The notes: generated by a model not told the origin, from the sequence alone. Shown: positions 44,020 through 53,772, counted from the first letter of the stretch. The stretch: 64,000 nt of DNA from Marinilongibacter aquaticus (GCF_020149935.1 NZ_CP083757.1:1947501-2011500); one strand, 5' to 3'. A program made the numbers and translations.

Positions 44020-45645
44020 TCACTTTTTCATAATCACAAACTCCACACGGCGGTTTTGAGCTTGCCCTTCTGTGGTTTCATTCGAGGCCACAGGTTTCGT
44101 TTCACCAAAGCCCACGCTGCTTACACGCTCGGCTTTTATGCCTTTGCCCAGCAAATAATTACGTACCGATTCTGCCCTTTGTTCCGAAAGCTTCAAGTTG
44201 GATTCCGCGGGGCCTACATTATCCGTGTGCCCCTGCACTTCGATCGTCATGTTGGGATTTTCGGTCATGGTGCGGATCAAACGGTCCAATTCCGGAAAGG
44301 ATTCTTCTTCCAAGGTAGCTTTGGCAAATTCGAAAAATATGTTTTTCAAAGTAACCGAAATCCCCGCCGCAATGGGGGCCATTTCCAAATCTTCGTTTTT
44401 GATTTCCTTGAAAGTGCCCTCTTGCGAAAGGTCGATGGTTTCGCCAATAGCAATGAAATCGTTTGCCTCTGCACGCACAGAATACCGTTTGCCGTACGGC
44501 AAAATAATTTTGTATTCTCCTGTCGAAGGATCCGTTTGGGCTACCCCAATCTCCTCGCCATCGGGAAAGGATTCGTAGATGATTTTGGCTTCGATCGGTT
44601 TTTTCGTTTTCGTGTCGATCACTTTTCCACTGATCATCACGACCGGTTTGGGCGATGTCAATTCTTTCAGAATCGTGGCTTGTTCTTCATCATTTCCATC
44701 CTTACCGTCCGCATCATCGCCCTGTGCACCTTGCAAAGCCGCCACATTGTTGTTGTCGTTGCTGTCGTCTCGCAAACGATAGCGAACGATATCGCCCTTG
44801 CCCGCTGTATTGGATTTCGTATTGACGTAGGCATACTCTCCATTGGCGGTTATCGAAAAGTACATATCGTCTTTGTCTGTATTGAATTTCTTTCCCAAAT
44901 TCAAAGGTTTCGACCATTTCGTCCAATTCCGATTCAATCTTTTGCTGGCCCAGATATCGATGCCACCTTCTCCACCTTTTCTGTCTGAACAGAAATAAAG
45001 CGTGTAATCGTCCGAAGCCATAAAGGGTGTAGCTTCTATGGCTGAGGTGTTGATATCCGAACCGAGGCTTTCGGGTTTCGACCACTTTCCGTCACGCCCT
45101 AAAAAGCTGACAAAAATGTCGTTGTCGCGGCTGTGCTTTTTTTCCGCGAAAGACAAAAGCAAGACCTTCCCGCTGTTGGTCAGGTAAGCCGACAAAAACT
45201 CGCCTTTACACATCGCATCCAATTTCGGAATATCCAGTTTGGAAGGCTGGCCCCATCCCCGGTTCGTCTTTTTGCACACCGACAAGCCCACTTCAGGAAG
45301 CTTTCGCCCATTTTGATAGACTCCGCGAATAAGAATCGTACTGCCGTCGGGCGTGATGCTCAGCAAGGCATTGTATTTGCCTTTGTTGATCGTATTCGGC
45401 ATCTTCCGGGCTATGGTCCATCGGCCATCCGAGCGGAAACTGGAATACCAGACATCGATGCCGCCTTCTTTGGCAAAATTGTTGGAAGGGTGCCCTTCGC
45501 GTACAAAAAACAGGGTTTCTCCGTCGGGCGAAATAACAGGGTGGATTTCGTTGTATTCTGTATTGATAGCCGACCCCAGCTCTTCACGCTCTTGGGCATT
45601 TGCGGATAGACCGACCAGCAACAACAAGACAATTGTTAATCTCAT
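44020..45645 (-). CDS. OmpA-family protein with PD40 repeats and a carboxypeptidase-regulatory-like domain
   Basis: A 541-residue protein with signal peptide MRLTIVLLLLVGLSANA. PD40/WD40-like beta-propeller blades fill about 25-285 (HPVISPDGETLFF, FMASDDYTLYFCSDR). An acidic low-complexity linker follows (about 300-325), then a carboxypeptidase-regulatory-like Ig domain (about 335-420) and a C-terminal OmpA peptidoglycan-binding domain (about 430-541, VQGHTDNVG). The order matches PorE-type proteins, which attach the T9SS cargo-processing complex to the wall, but the TPR part of PorE is missing. A T9SS role is therefore only a possibility. Confidence 0.88.
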   Translation of the reverse strand: MRLTIVLLLLVGLSANAQEREELGSAINTEYNEIHPVISPDGETLFFVREGHPSNNFAKEGGIDVWYSSFRSDGRWTIARKMPNTINKGKYNALLSITPDGSTILIRGVYQNGRKLPEVGLSVCKKTNRGWGQPSKLDIPKLDAMCKGEFLSAYLTNSGKVLLLSFAEKKHSRDNDIFVSFLGRDGKWSKPESLGSDINTSAIEATPFMASDDYTLYFCSDRKGGEGGIDIWASKRLNRNWTKWSKPLNLGKKFNTDKDDMYFSITANGEYAYVNTKSNTAGKGDIVRYRLRDDSNDNNNVAALQGAQGDDADGKDGNDEEQATILKELTSPKPVVMISGKVIDTKTKKPIEAKIIYESFPDGEEIGVAQTDPSTGEYKIILPYGKRYSVRAEANDFIAIGETIDLSQEGTFKEIKNEDLEMAPIAAGISVTLKNIFFEFAKATLEEESFPELDRLIRTMTENPNMTIEVQGHTDNVGPAESNLKLSEQRAESVRNYLLGKGIKAERVSSVGFGETKPVASNETTEGQAQNRRVEFVIMKK

Positions 45646-45959
45646 AAATCAAATTTTCACTGCAAAAAACGAAATAAATGGCCAAAAAGTATCCATATAA
45701 AGCGGCCAACATTCCAGAATGAAAGTATTATTTTTGGCTTACCTCTCAAAAAAAATCGTCATTTTTAATACGGTTTTGCCTGAAAGCTGAAAAAGGCAAT
45801 CTTGTGAATTTAGATATAGTATTACCTTTGCCCTGAAAATCACGAGCAAATTGTTTGCAAAACAGGCCGAAATTATAGGGCAGTTTAAGTCAATCAATAA
45901 AACCTCCCCGCTTGTTGTGTGGGACGCTCTTATTTTAAATTCAAACAAAGAAACACCAT
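45646..45959. other. Divergent intergenic region before fabD
   Basis: A 314-nt A+T-rich space between the minus-strand PD40/OmpA gene and fabD. A plus promoter candidate is called at 45801-45830. A second perfect -7 (TATTTTTG, 45729-45736) lacks a -33 partner. No gene or RNA was seen. Confidence 0.5.
45801..45830 (+). promoter_or_regulatory. Promoter candidate for fabD
   Basis: CTTG (45801-45804) is followed after 18 nt by a perfect TACCTTTG (45823-45830). The spacing is 1-2 nt short of the usual range. The leader to fabD would be about 125 nt. Confidence 0.4.
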
Positions 45960-46844
45960 ATGAAAGCATATGTATTTCCAGGTCAGGGTGCACAGTTTAG
46001 CGGAATGGGCCAAGCACTATACGAAGGTTCAGAAAAAGCCAAAGCACTCTTTCAGCAAGCCAATGAAATTTTGGGTTTTGAGATTACGAAAGTAATGTTT
46101 GAAGGTTCGGATGAAGACCTGAAACAGACCAATGTAACCCAGCCTGCCGTGTTCTTGCATTCTGTAATACAAGCCTTGGTACAAAACGACCTGAAACCCG
46201 ATATGGTGGCAGGGCATTCATTGGGCGAGTTTTCCGCCCTTGTTGTATCGCAAGCCCTGTCTTTTGAAGATGCCCTTAAATTGGTGGCCAAACGTGCCGG
46301 AGCCATGCAAGAAGCCTGCGAAATCAACCCTTCTACAATGGCGGCCGTTTTGCGTCTCGACGATCAGAAAGTTGAAGAGATTTGTGCCGAAATTTCAAAT
46401 GATCTGGGCGAAGTATTGGTGGCGGCCAATTACAACTGCCCCGGGCAGCTGGTGATTTCGGGTACTGAAAAAGCCATAGACGAGGCTATAATTCGCATGA
46501 AAGAAGCCGGAGCCAAAAGAGCTTTAAAATTGCCCGTTAGCGGAGCCTTCCATTCTCCTTTGATGGAACCTGCCCGTGAAAAATTGGCTCAGGCGATTCA
46601 ACAAACGACTTTGCATTCGCCCATTTGCCCGATCTATCAAAATGCGACCGCAAGACCTTCCAAAGACATTGAATCGATCAAAAACAATTTGATCGTACAA
46701 TTGACCGCCCCCGTGAAATGGACACAATCTGTACAAAACATGGTGGCAGACGGAGCCAGCGAGTTCATTGAATGTGGCCCGGGGAAAGTGCTTCAAGGTT
46801 TGGTGGCGAAAATCGCTCCCGAAGTGAGCGTTTCTGGATTGTAG
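45960..46844 (+). CDS. fabD: Malonyl CoA-acyl carrier protein transacylase
   Basis: A 294-residue cytoplasmic enzyme moving the malonyl group from CoA to acyl carrier protein at the start of fatty-acid synthesis. PGQGAQFSGMG opens the fold. The nucleophile is Ser87 in AGHSLGE, the conserved Arg is in VAKRAGAMQEA, and the catalytic His is in SGAFHSPLM (about 196). NYNCPGQLVISG and ECGPGKVL complete the family pattern. It stands alone, with no other fab gene next to it, and is followed by tRNA-Gln on the same strand. Confidence 0.97.
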   Translation: MKAYVFPGQGAQFSGMGQALYEGSEKAKALFQQANEILGFEITKVMFEGSDEDLKQTNVTQPAVFLHSVIQALVQNDLKPDMVAGHSLGEFSALVVSQALSFEDALKLVAKRAGAMQEACEINPSTMAAVLRLDDQKVEEICAEISNDLGEVLVAANYNCPGQLVISGTEKAIDEAIIRMKEAGAKRALKLPVSGAFHSPLMEPAREKLAQAIQQTTLHSPICPIYQNATARPSKDIESIKNNLIVQLTAPVKWTQSVQNMVADGASEFIECGPGKVLQGLVAKIAPEVSVSGL

Positions 46845-46975
46845 TCCAAATTGCACAAAAAGAAGAATTGCTTCCCTTTGATAATCAGAGGAAAAGCAAT
46901 TTTTCAAATATTTTTTCCTCGATTTGGTTTGCAAAAAATAAAAGACCTGCTAATTTTGCATCCACAAAACAGGAT

Positions 46976-47046
46976 TGGCCTGTGGTGTAATGGTAACACA
47001 GAGGTTTTTGGTGCCTTTATTGAGGGTTCGAGTCCTTCCGGGCCAA
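46976..47046 (+). tRNA. trnQ: tRNA-Gln (anticodon TTG)
   Basis: A full cloverleaf folds by hand: acceptor TGGCCTG/CGGGCCA (46976-46982 and 47039-47045), D-stem GTGT/ACAC, anticodon stem GAGGT/GCCTT around loop TTTTGGT (anticodon TTG), T-stem GAGGG/CCTTC with loop TTCGAGT, and discriminator A. The 3' CCA is not encoded. Confidence 0.95.
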
Positions 47047-47054
47047 CTAGTCAA

Positions 47055-47096
47055 AGAATCGCAATCGGATAACATTCGGTTGCGATTTTTGTTTTC
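47055..47096 (+). terminator. Terminator after tRNA-Gln
   Basis: AATCGCAA (47057-47064) pairs with TTGCGATT (47080-47087), extended by TCG/CGG-like pairs and followed by a T-rich run. It is 10 nt past the tRNA and ends fabD/tRNA transcription. Confidence 0.75.
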
Positions 47097-47134
47097 AGGG
47101 TATTTCAATTGCATTTAACTAAGCTTAGTCATAA

Positions 47135-48679
47135 ATGAAACAAGTCTTCTCCCTTTTCGATCTTTCGCAAAAAGTAAACTACAAAAACGAAATCCTTTCG
47201 GGATTGACAGTGGCCTTGGCTCTCATTCCTGAAGCAATTGCCTTTGCCCTCATCGCCGGACTGCATCCACTGACTGGCCTCTACGCGGCTTTCACCATGG
47301 GCTTGGTGACTTCTGTTTTGGGCGGACGCCCGGGCATGATCTCTGGAGCCACAGGGGCTGTGGCTGTTGTGATTGTGAGCCTAGCCAAAGATTACGGCGT
47401 AGAGTACATTTTCGCCACCGTAATTCTTGCAGGACTTATTCAAATGTTGGCAGGCGTGCTCAAGCTTGGCAAATTTATCCGTCTTGTGCCCCATCCTGTG
47501 ATGTTCGGGTTTGTGAACGGTTTGGCGGTAGTCATTTTTACAGCTCAGTTGGGGGCATTCAAAGTTACAAATGCCGCAGGCGAACAAGTTTGGATGCAAG
47601 GTTCTTCTTTGTATCTCATGCTCGGCCTTGTTTTGCTCACCATGTTGATCATTTGGCTCATGCCCAAACTCACCAAGGTGGTTCCCGCCTCTCTCACCTC
47701 GATACTCGTGATCACGGCCATTGTTTTGGGCTTTGGTCTTGATACTAAAACAGTGGGAGACATCAGCCCTATTCAAGGCAGTTTCCCTCCTTTCCATATC
47801 CCTTCGGTGCCTTTCAGCTTGGAAACACTCTCCATTATTTTCCCCTACGCTCTTATTGTAGCGGGTGTTGGGCTTATCGAAAGTTTATTAACGCTGAACC
47901 TCATCGACGAAATTACCGAAACGCGTGGACGAAGCAACAAAGAGGCTGTGGCCCAAGGTTTGGCCAATTTGGTCACCGGTTTCTTCTCTGGTATGGGCGG
48001 CTGTGCAATGATCGGGCAAAGCTTGATCAACATCTCGTCGGGTGCAAGAGCTCGTTTATCGGGCATTGTGGCCTCGGTAATGCTGCTCGTCTTTGTGATG
48101 TTTGGTGCTTCGTATATCGAACAGATGCCCATGGCTGCTCTGACGGGCCTTATGATTATGGTTTCCATCGGCACCTTTGAATGGGCTAGCTTTAAAGTAA
48201 TTGGCAAAATGCCCACAACAGATATTGTGGTTGGTATTTTGGTCGCCCTAATCACCGTCATTTTGCACAATTTGGCCTTGGCTGTTTTAATTGGTGTGGT
48301 TATCTCTGCGGTGGCCTTCGCTTGGGAAAATGCCAAACGTATCCGTGCACGCAAATACACCGACGACCAAGGCGTAAAACATTATGAAATTTACGGCCCA
48401 CTGTTCTTTGGCAGTGCACAAGCTTTTGCTGAAAAATTCGACGTATTGCACGATCCCGAAGAAGTGATTATCGATTTCAATGAAAGCCGAATTGCCGACA
48501 TGTCGGGCATAGAGGCGGTGAACAAAATCACTGAACGCTACAGCAAAGTGAACAAAAAAGTGCATTTGAAGCACCTGAGCCCTGATTGTATAAAATTGCT
48601 CAAAAACGCCGAAAAGATAATCGACGTCAACATTCTAGAAGACCCGACATACAAATTGCCTGTGGAAATTCGATCTTAA
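47135..48679 (+). CDS. SulP-family inorganic anion transporter
   Basis: A 514-residue inner-membrane protein. About 12-14 hydrophobic segments form the SulP transport domain (PEAIAFALIAGL near residue 35, the family's GLYAAF and GGRPGMISGATGAVAV motifs, then NLVTGFFSGMGGCAMIGQS near 280). A cytoplasmic STAS domain ends the protein (about 415-514, EVIIDFNESRIADMSGIEA). The substrate could be sulfate, bicarbonate or another anion; the sequence does not decide it. It starts at ATG 47135, just after the tRNA terminator. Confidence 0.93.
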   Translation: MKQVFSLFDLSQKVNYKNEILSGLTVALALIPEAIAFALIAGLHPLTGLYAAFTMGLVTSVLGGRPGMISGATGAVAVVIVSLAKDYGVEYIFATVILAGLIQMLAGVLKLGKFIRLVPHPVMFGFVNGLAVVIFTAQLGAFKVTNAAGEQVWMQGSSLYLMLGLVLLTMLIIWLMPKLTKVVPASLTSILVITAIVLGFGLDTKTVGDISPIQGSFPPFHIPSVPFSLETLSIIFPYALIVAGVGLIESLLTLNLIDEITETRGRSNKEAVAQGLANLVTGFFSGMGGCAMIGQSLINISSGARARLSGIVASVMLLVFVMFGASYIEQMPMAALTGLMIMVSIGTFEWASFKVIGKMPTTDIVVGILVALITVILHNLALAVLIGVVISAVAFAWENAKRIRARKYTDDQGVKHYEIYGPLFFGSAQAFAEKFDVLHDPEEVIIDFNESRIADMSGIEAVNKITERYSKVNKKVHLKHLSPDCIKLLKNAEKIIDVNILEDPTYKLPVEIRS

Positions 48680-48687
48680 AGACGGGT

Positions 48688-48833
48688 GAATTTGTTCAAA
48701 GCACAATCGAGCTTGCCACCAAGGCTCTGGCTTGAAAAGGCTGCGGCTGTTTAAGACTGGAGATTCCAATAGAAATGCTCCGCTTGTCCTCGGCCTTGGT
48801 CTTAAAAAAATCCATTAGCTTTGAACAAATTTC
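48688..48833. repeat. Nested inverted repeats between sulP and dgt
   Basis: AATTTGTTCAAAGC (48689-48702) is the exact reverse complement of GCTTTGAACAAATT (48818-48831). An inner pair, ACCAAGGC (about 48718) and GCCTTGGT (about 48793), is nested within it. The right outer arm overlaps the putative -7 element of dgt. No T-run follows, so this is not a plain terminator. Confidence 0.6.
48795..48823 (+). promoter_or_regulatory. Promoter candidate for dgt
   Basis: There is a perfect -7 TAGCTTTG at 48816-48823; the nearest -33 (CTTG, 48795-48798) is 17 nt away, shorter than usual. The transcript would start about 10 nt before ATG 48839, which supports that start over the TTG at 48821. Confidence 0.4.
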
Positions 48834-48838
48834 CGAAT

Positions 48839-50206
48839 ATGCACTGGCAAACGCTCTTTTCCAACAAACGCTTTGGCTCTAGAAACCTGAAAAACGTAGA
48901 CGAGATTCGCGGCGAATACCTTCGCGATTACGATCGCTTGATCTTCTCTTCTCAGTTCCGCAGGTTGCAAAACAAAACTCAGGTTTTCCCTTTGCCCGGA
49001 GCTATTTTTGTGCACAACAGACTTACGCATAGTTTGGAAGTGGCCTCCGTGGGCCGTTCGCTAGGACGAGCGGTGGGCGAGCAAATTGCCCAAAAACACG
49101 CGGCCACATTGGATCAAAACGCCATTGACTTTTACCGGTTCGGTCTCGCCGACGTTGTGCAGACAGCCTGTATTGCCCACGACATCGGCAACCCGCCCTT
49201 TGGCCATTCGGGCGAAAAGGCCATACGGCAGTTTTTCAGGGAATTGCCAGAAAGTACTCACAAACGGTTTGAAGCCGAACTGAGCCCCAATCAGCTTGCC
49301 GATTTTCAGCATTTCGAAGGCAATGCCAATGCTTTTCGCATCTTGACCAGCATTTTTATTCAAAACGGCCTGAAGCTCACGTACACCACCTTGGCTTCAA
49401 TCTTGAAATATCCTGTAAAAAGCCAATTCGGGTTTGTCAAAAAAACATCCCTTATATCGAATAAAAAATCGGGCTTTTTCGATTCCGAAATCCCTTTTGT
49501 CGAAAGCATGGCCCAAGAATTGGGATTGATTGCTTTGGATAAAACACAGCACCATTTCGCCCGCCACCCTTTTGTATTTTTGGTAGAAGCCGCCGACGAC
49601 ATTTGTTATCGCATCATTGATCTGGAAGACGCTTTTCGCTTGCAAATTCTCGGCTCGGCCGAAACCCACGCTCTACTTCTGCCTTTCTTTGAGGGCGAAA
49701 GCAGTGAAAAGTACATTCGGGAAAAGATAGCATCAGACATGGACGAAAAGCAAAAATTGTCATTGCTCCGTGCCATGCTGATCAATTTGTTGACAAAGAA
49801 ATGCACCGAGGCTTTCATGCAGCACGAAGAAGCCCTGCTCAAAGGCGAACTGAACCAGTCGCTGATCGATCTTTTGGACGACAAAACCATTGCCCTAATC
49901 AAAAAAATCGACGATATCTCGATTGAAAAAATCTACAACCACCGTACAGTCATCGAAGTGGAAATTGCGGGCTACGATGTCATTGGCGGCCTGCTGAAAG
50001 AATTTGTCGGAGCCGTACTCGAACCCGAACGGGAAAAATCGAAAAAGTTGGTTAAGCTGGTACCGAAGCAATTCGGCATCGCCAAAGAAAATGGGCTTTA
50101 CCAAAATGTGCTGGGCATTACCGATTTCATTTCGGGTATGACAGACAATTACGCCGTCGATTTGTACCGCAAGATCACAGGAATCCAAATACCTTCGCTG
50201 CGTTAA
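48839..50206 (+). CDS. dgt: Deoxyguanosinetriphosphate triphosphohydrolase
   Basis: A 455-residue HD-superfamily enzyme that hydrolyses dGTP (or dNTPs) to the nucleoside and triphosphate. The HD metal site is visible: His64 in RLTHSLEVA, His114-Asp115 in AHDIGNPPFGHSGE, and a later Asp in VEAADDICYR. The opening QFRRLQNKTQVFPL is typical of dGTPases. It is cytoplasmic; such enzymes shape nucleotide pools and in some bacteria limit phage. ATG 48839 is chosen over TTG 48821, which lies in the promoter element. Confidence 0.93.
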   Translation: MHWQTLFSNKRFGSRNLKNVDEIRGEYLRDYDRLIFSSQFRRLQNKTQVFPLPGAIFVHNRLTHSLEVASVGRSLGRAVGEQIAQKHAATLDQNAIDFYRFGLADVVQTACIAHDIGNPPFGHSGEKAIRQFFRELPESTHKRFEAELSPNQLADFQHFEGNANAFRILTSIFIQNGLKLTYTTLASILKYPVKSQFGFVKKTSLISNKKSGFFDSEIPFVESMAQELGLIALDKTQHHFARHPFVFLVEAADDICYRIIDLEDAFRLQILGSAETHALLLPFFEGESSEKYIREKIASDMDEKQKLSLLRAMLINLLTKKCTEAFMQHEEALLKGELNQSLIDLLDDKTIALIKKIDDISIEKIYNHRTVIEVEIAGYDVIGGLLKEFVGAVLEPEREKSKKLVKLVPKQFGIAKENGLYQNVLGITDFISGMTDNYAVDLYRKITGIQIPSLR

Positions 50207-50647
50207 AAGCCCCTTATTCGTACGTTTTCAAACAAAACATTAATCCAATGTTAAGCTTCTGCTATGTTTTCGCCAGAAAACGAGGCCCAAGATTAAGCTT
50301 TCTCTAAGCCCACATTATACGTTTCCACATACGTCTGCTTCTCTATACTTTCGCGTGATTTTTAGAGGGATTGGAAAAGAAATAGAACAAAACAAAGAAA
50401 ATTCTACAATCCTTTTCAAACTTAGAATAGTAATATTTAAATTTAATATAAAGCAGTTTATTATTTTATAAAAAAACAATATGGAAATATAACTACTACC
50501 ATCTAAAGAAAAGCAACCGAAAACAGACTCTTTAAACTTCTCGAACCGAAAGAAGTTCCATTTAAAGTATGGCGTACGTGCACCCTTCACTTTTTGAAGG
50601 GCCAGGAAATCTTTTGCTCATCATTTGTATACTTAATCTAAACTCAA
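50207..50647. other. Intergenic region upstream of the SusC/SusD pair
   Basis: A 441-nt A+T-rich region that must hold the susC promoter. The stretch TATACTTTCG near 50347-50356 is a poor match to the -7 consensus. Two similar segments, TTAAGCTTCTGC and TTAAGCTTTCTC, occur near 50250 and 50294. A leader hairpin at 50583-50601 is listed separately. No coding frame with family character was seen. Confidence 0.5.
50583..50601 (+). promoter_or_regulatory. Leader hairpin ahead of susC
   Basis: CCCTTCA and TGAAGGG form a perfect 7-bp stem with a 5-nt loop, 46 nt before the susC ATG. No T-run follows on plus, so it is probably a leader structure rather than a terminator. Confidence 0.4.
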
Positions 50648-53600
50648 ATGCAGAAACAACTACTTCAAACTCATTGGCTATCCAAGTTTGGCCAATTCAT
50701 AAGCCTAGGGCTCCTGATATTGCTTCAGGCCAGCATGCTCTCGGCAGCCCCCTTATCCGCGATTCAGGTAAGCGGTACCGTGACAGACAGCAAAAACGAG
50801 GCCATGCCCGGTGTCAGTGTAATCGAGAAAGGCACAACCAACGGTACATTCACCGACGAAAGCGGTAAATTTACATTGACGGTACAAAACGAAGACGCCA
50901 TATTGGTAGTCTCTTCTATTGGATTCGTATCGCAAGAAATCTCCGTAGGAAACCAAAGCATCTTCAGCGTGCAATTGGATAGCGATACCCGTTCATTGGA
51001 CGAGGTGGTCGTAACCGCTCTCGGTTTCAAAAGGGAAGAACGTGCATTGGGATATGCCACTCAAAAAGTAATGGGCGGCTCTTTCCAAACTGTAAAAGGT
51101 GTAAGCACAGGTACTTCATTGACCGGTAAAGTAGCTGGCCTTTGGGTAAAAAACAGTACAGAATTCAACGAAATGCCCAATATTTCGCTTCGTGGCGAAA
51201 CTCCTCTTGTGGTAATTGACGGTGTTCCTTACAACAACATCAGCTTGTACAATATCGCTCAAGACGATATCGAAAGCATCGACGTATTGAAAGGCCCAAC
51301 GGCCTCTGCCCTTTACGGTTCGCGTGGAGGTAGCGGTGCCATTGTAATCACTACAAAGAAAGGCTCAAACTCAGAAGGCCTTACAGTGACTGTAAACTCG
51401 AACAACATGTTCAATGCCGGTTTCTTGATGTTCCCGGATGTGCAAAAGTCGTACAGCGTAGGTATGGGTGGTGTATATGACCCTACCGATTACGTTTGGG
51501 GACAAAAGCTTGATATCGGCATCATGGCCAACCAATGGAACCCGATTAGCAAGCAAATGGAAATGCAAGAGCTTACCTCAAAAGGCAGAAACAATTTCCA
51601 AGACTTCTTGGTCCCTGGCCTTATTTCAAACAACAGTGTGAGTGTAGCCCAAACAGGCAAAAATGGAAGCTTTAGAGCCTCAGCAGCATATATCAACAAC
51701 AAAGGACAGTATCCAAACCTAAAATCGCATTCTTACAATTTCACCTTGAGCGGCGAAATGAAAGTAGGCGACCGTTTCAAATTGACCAGCTCAATGGGTT
51801 ACAACAAACGCGACGCTCCACAGGTTACGGGTGCGGGTTATGGAAACCAAGGTTACATCTATAACATTTTGATCTGGATGGGACCTGAATACCGTTTGGC
51901 CGATTACAAAGACAATTATTGGCTTACACCAAACGTACAGCAAAACTGGCACTACCACGGCTGGTACGACAACCCTTACATGATTGCCAATGAAAAAATC
52001 TGGGGACAATACGAAAACAAATTGAATGCCAATGTAACGGCCAATTACAAATTGTTTGAAGGAGCAAACTTGATCATCAGACCAGGTTTTGACTTCTATT
52101 CCGATTCTGAAACAAAAAGAAACCCACCCAATATCCTTTCGACAAGGGGTTGGGATGTAGCCGGCCTCTACTCGATCAACAAGAAATCGGGTTACAGTTT
52201 CAACGGTGATGCGATCATCACTTACCAAAAAACATTCGGCAAATTGGGCGTAGACGCCTTGGCCGGTGGAGCCATCTACAAATTGGACAACAACAACTTG
52301 TACAGCTCGACAAGAGGCGGTATTCTAATTCCAGGATACTATTCATTGAACAACTCGGTGGAAAGACCAAACGTGAGCGTAGGAGCTTCGGCGAAGCAAG
52401 TAAACAGTATTTACGGAAAACTGACCTTGGCCTACAACAATTTCTTCTTCTTGGATGCCACTGGAAGAAACGACTGGAGCTCGACCATGCCCTCAAACTC
52501 ACGTTCTTATTTCTATCCTTCATTGGGTGGAAGTTTGGTAATGAGCGAAATTTTGGGTGCCATGCCTACATGGTTGGATTTCTGGAAACTACGCGGTTCT
52601 TGGACCTTGTCTAAATCCGATTTGGGCATATACGCCAACAACCAAAACTACAGCACCACAATTGCAGCTTGGAATTCTTTGAATTCGGCTTCTTACCCAA
52701 CTACTGTACGTAATGCTGAAAACATTTTGCCCGAAACTTTCAGAACTTGGGAAATCGGAACCGCGGCTTATTTCTTGAAAAAGAGATTCAAACTTGACGT
52801 GGCCTACTTCAACAAATTCAACTACAACCGTCAGGTGAGTGCCAACATTTCATCGGCTTCAGGTTTCTACAACACCTTGATCAACTGGGATGAAACTTTG
52901 GTAAGAAGAGGTTTGGAAGTGACTTTGGATGCGGCAATCTTGAAACAAAACGCCATCAAATGGGATGCGGTATTCAACTACTCGTTCAACCACAGATATT
53001 ACAAAGACCTTGCGGAAACCTCAGCCAACAATCCTTGGACAAAAGCAGGCGAACGTATTGACACGTATACAGGTAAGAGTTGGGTGAAAGATCCAGAAGG
53101 AAACTTGGTGCACAGATCAAACGGCCTTCCCCTTCGCAGCGATTATACTTCATTGTGGGGCTATACCGATCCTAAATTCTTGTTCGGATTTGCCAACACA
53201 TTGAGCTACAAAAACTTTACGCTAATGGCCAATTTCGATGGCCGTGTAGGGGGCTTGATGGAAAACAGAACCTTGTTCAAAATGTGGGATACGGGTTCGC
53301 ACCCAGATTCGGACAACCAATGGAGATACGACGAAGTAGTGAACCACAACAAATCGTATGTTGGTAATGGTGTAGTTGTGACTTCAGGCGATGTGACCTA
53401 CGACAACTTCGGTAACATCACAAGCGATTCTCGCGTATTCGCACCGAACGAACAAAAGGTTTCTTACCAAGATTACGCCAGATCGTACGGCGATGGCACT
53501 TTCGGAGCCACAGACGCGACGTTCATCAAATTGCGTGAAGTTTCATTGGGTTACAACTTGCCGAAAAACGTAGCCTCGGCGATTGGAGCACGTTCTGCCA

Positions 53601-53737
53601 CCATTTCATTGACTGGCCAAAACGTATGGATGTGGACCAAGGCCTTTAGAAACGCCGATCCCGACAAGGGCAACGACAGCGAGCTTACTTCGCCATCTGT
53701 TCGCTACGTAGGGGGCAATATCACCTTGACATTCTAA
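50648..53737 (+). CDS. SusC/RagA-family TonB-linked outer-membrane transporter
   Basis: A 1029-residue outer-membrane protein. Signal peptide (about 1-33), a carboxypeptidase-regulatory-like domain (about 38-112, VSGTVTDSKNEAMPGVSV), the TonB-box region (SLDEVVVTALG, about 118-128), a plug domain (about 140-245, VVIDGVPYNN and KGPTASALYGSRGGSGAI) and a 22-stranded barrel ending NITLTF. With the SusD lipoprotein 35 nt downstream it forms a TonB-driven importer of an oligosaccharide or peptide. No enzymes or sigma/anti-sigma genes are linked on this strand, so the substrate is unknown. Confidence 0.95.
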   Translation: MQKQLLQTHWLSKFGQFISLGLLILLQASMLSAAPLSAIQVSGTVTDSKNEAMPGVSVIEKGTTNGTFTDESGKFTLTVQNEDAILVVSSIGFVSQEISVGNQSIFSVQLDSDTRSLDEVVVTALGFKREERALGYATQKVMGGSFQTVKGVSTGTSLTGKVAGLWVKNSTEFNEMPNISLRGETPLVVIDGVPYNNISLYNIAQDDIESIDVLKGPTASALYGSRGGSGAIVITTKKGSNSEGLTVTVNSNNMFNAGFLMFPDVQKSYSVGMGGVYDPTDYVWGQKLDIGIMANQWNPISKQMEMQELTSKGRNNFQDFLVPGLISNNSVSVAQTGKNGSFRASAAYINNKGQYPNLKSHSYNFTLSGEMKVGDRFKLTSSMGYNKRDAPQVTGAGYGNQGYIYNILIWMGPEYRLADYKDNYWLTPNVQQNWHYHGWYDNPYMIANEKIWGQYENKLNANVTANYKLFEGANLIIRPGFDFYSDSETKRNPPNILSTRGWDVAGLYSINKKSGYSFNGDAIITYQKTFGKLGVDALAGGAIYKLDNNNLYSSTRGGILIPGYYSLNNSVERPNVSVGASAKQVNSIYGKLTLAYNNFFFLDATGRNDWSSTMPSNSRSYFYPSLGGSLVMSEILGAMPTWLDFWKLRGSWTLSKSDLGIYANNQNYSTTIAAWNSLNSASYPTTVRNAENILPETFRTWEIGTAAYFLKKRFKLDVAYFNKFNYNRQVSANISSASGFYNTLINWDETLVRRGLEVTLDAAILKQNAIKWDAVFNYSFNHRYYKDLAETSANNPWTKAGERIDTYTGKSWVKDPEGNLVHRSNGLPLRSDYTSLWGYTDPKFLFGFANTLSYKNFTLMANFDGRVGGLMENRTLFKMWDTGSHPDSDNQWRYDEVVNHNKSYVGNGVVVTSGDVTYDNFGNITSDSRVFAPNEQKVSYQDYARSYGDGTFGATDATFIKLREVSLGYNLPKNVASAIGARSATISLTGQNVWMWTKAFRNADPDKGNDSELTSPSVRYVGGNITLTF

Positions 53738-53772
53738 ATCTAAGTCGAACCAAAAGACCAATTCAATTGATC

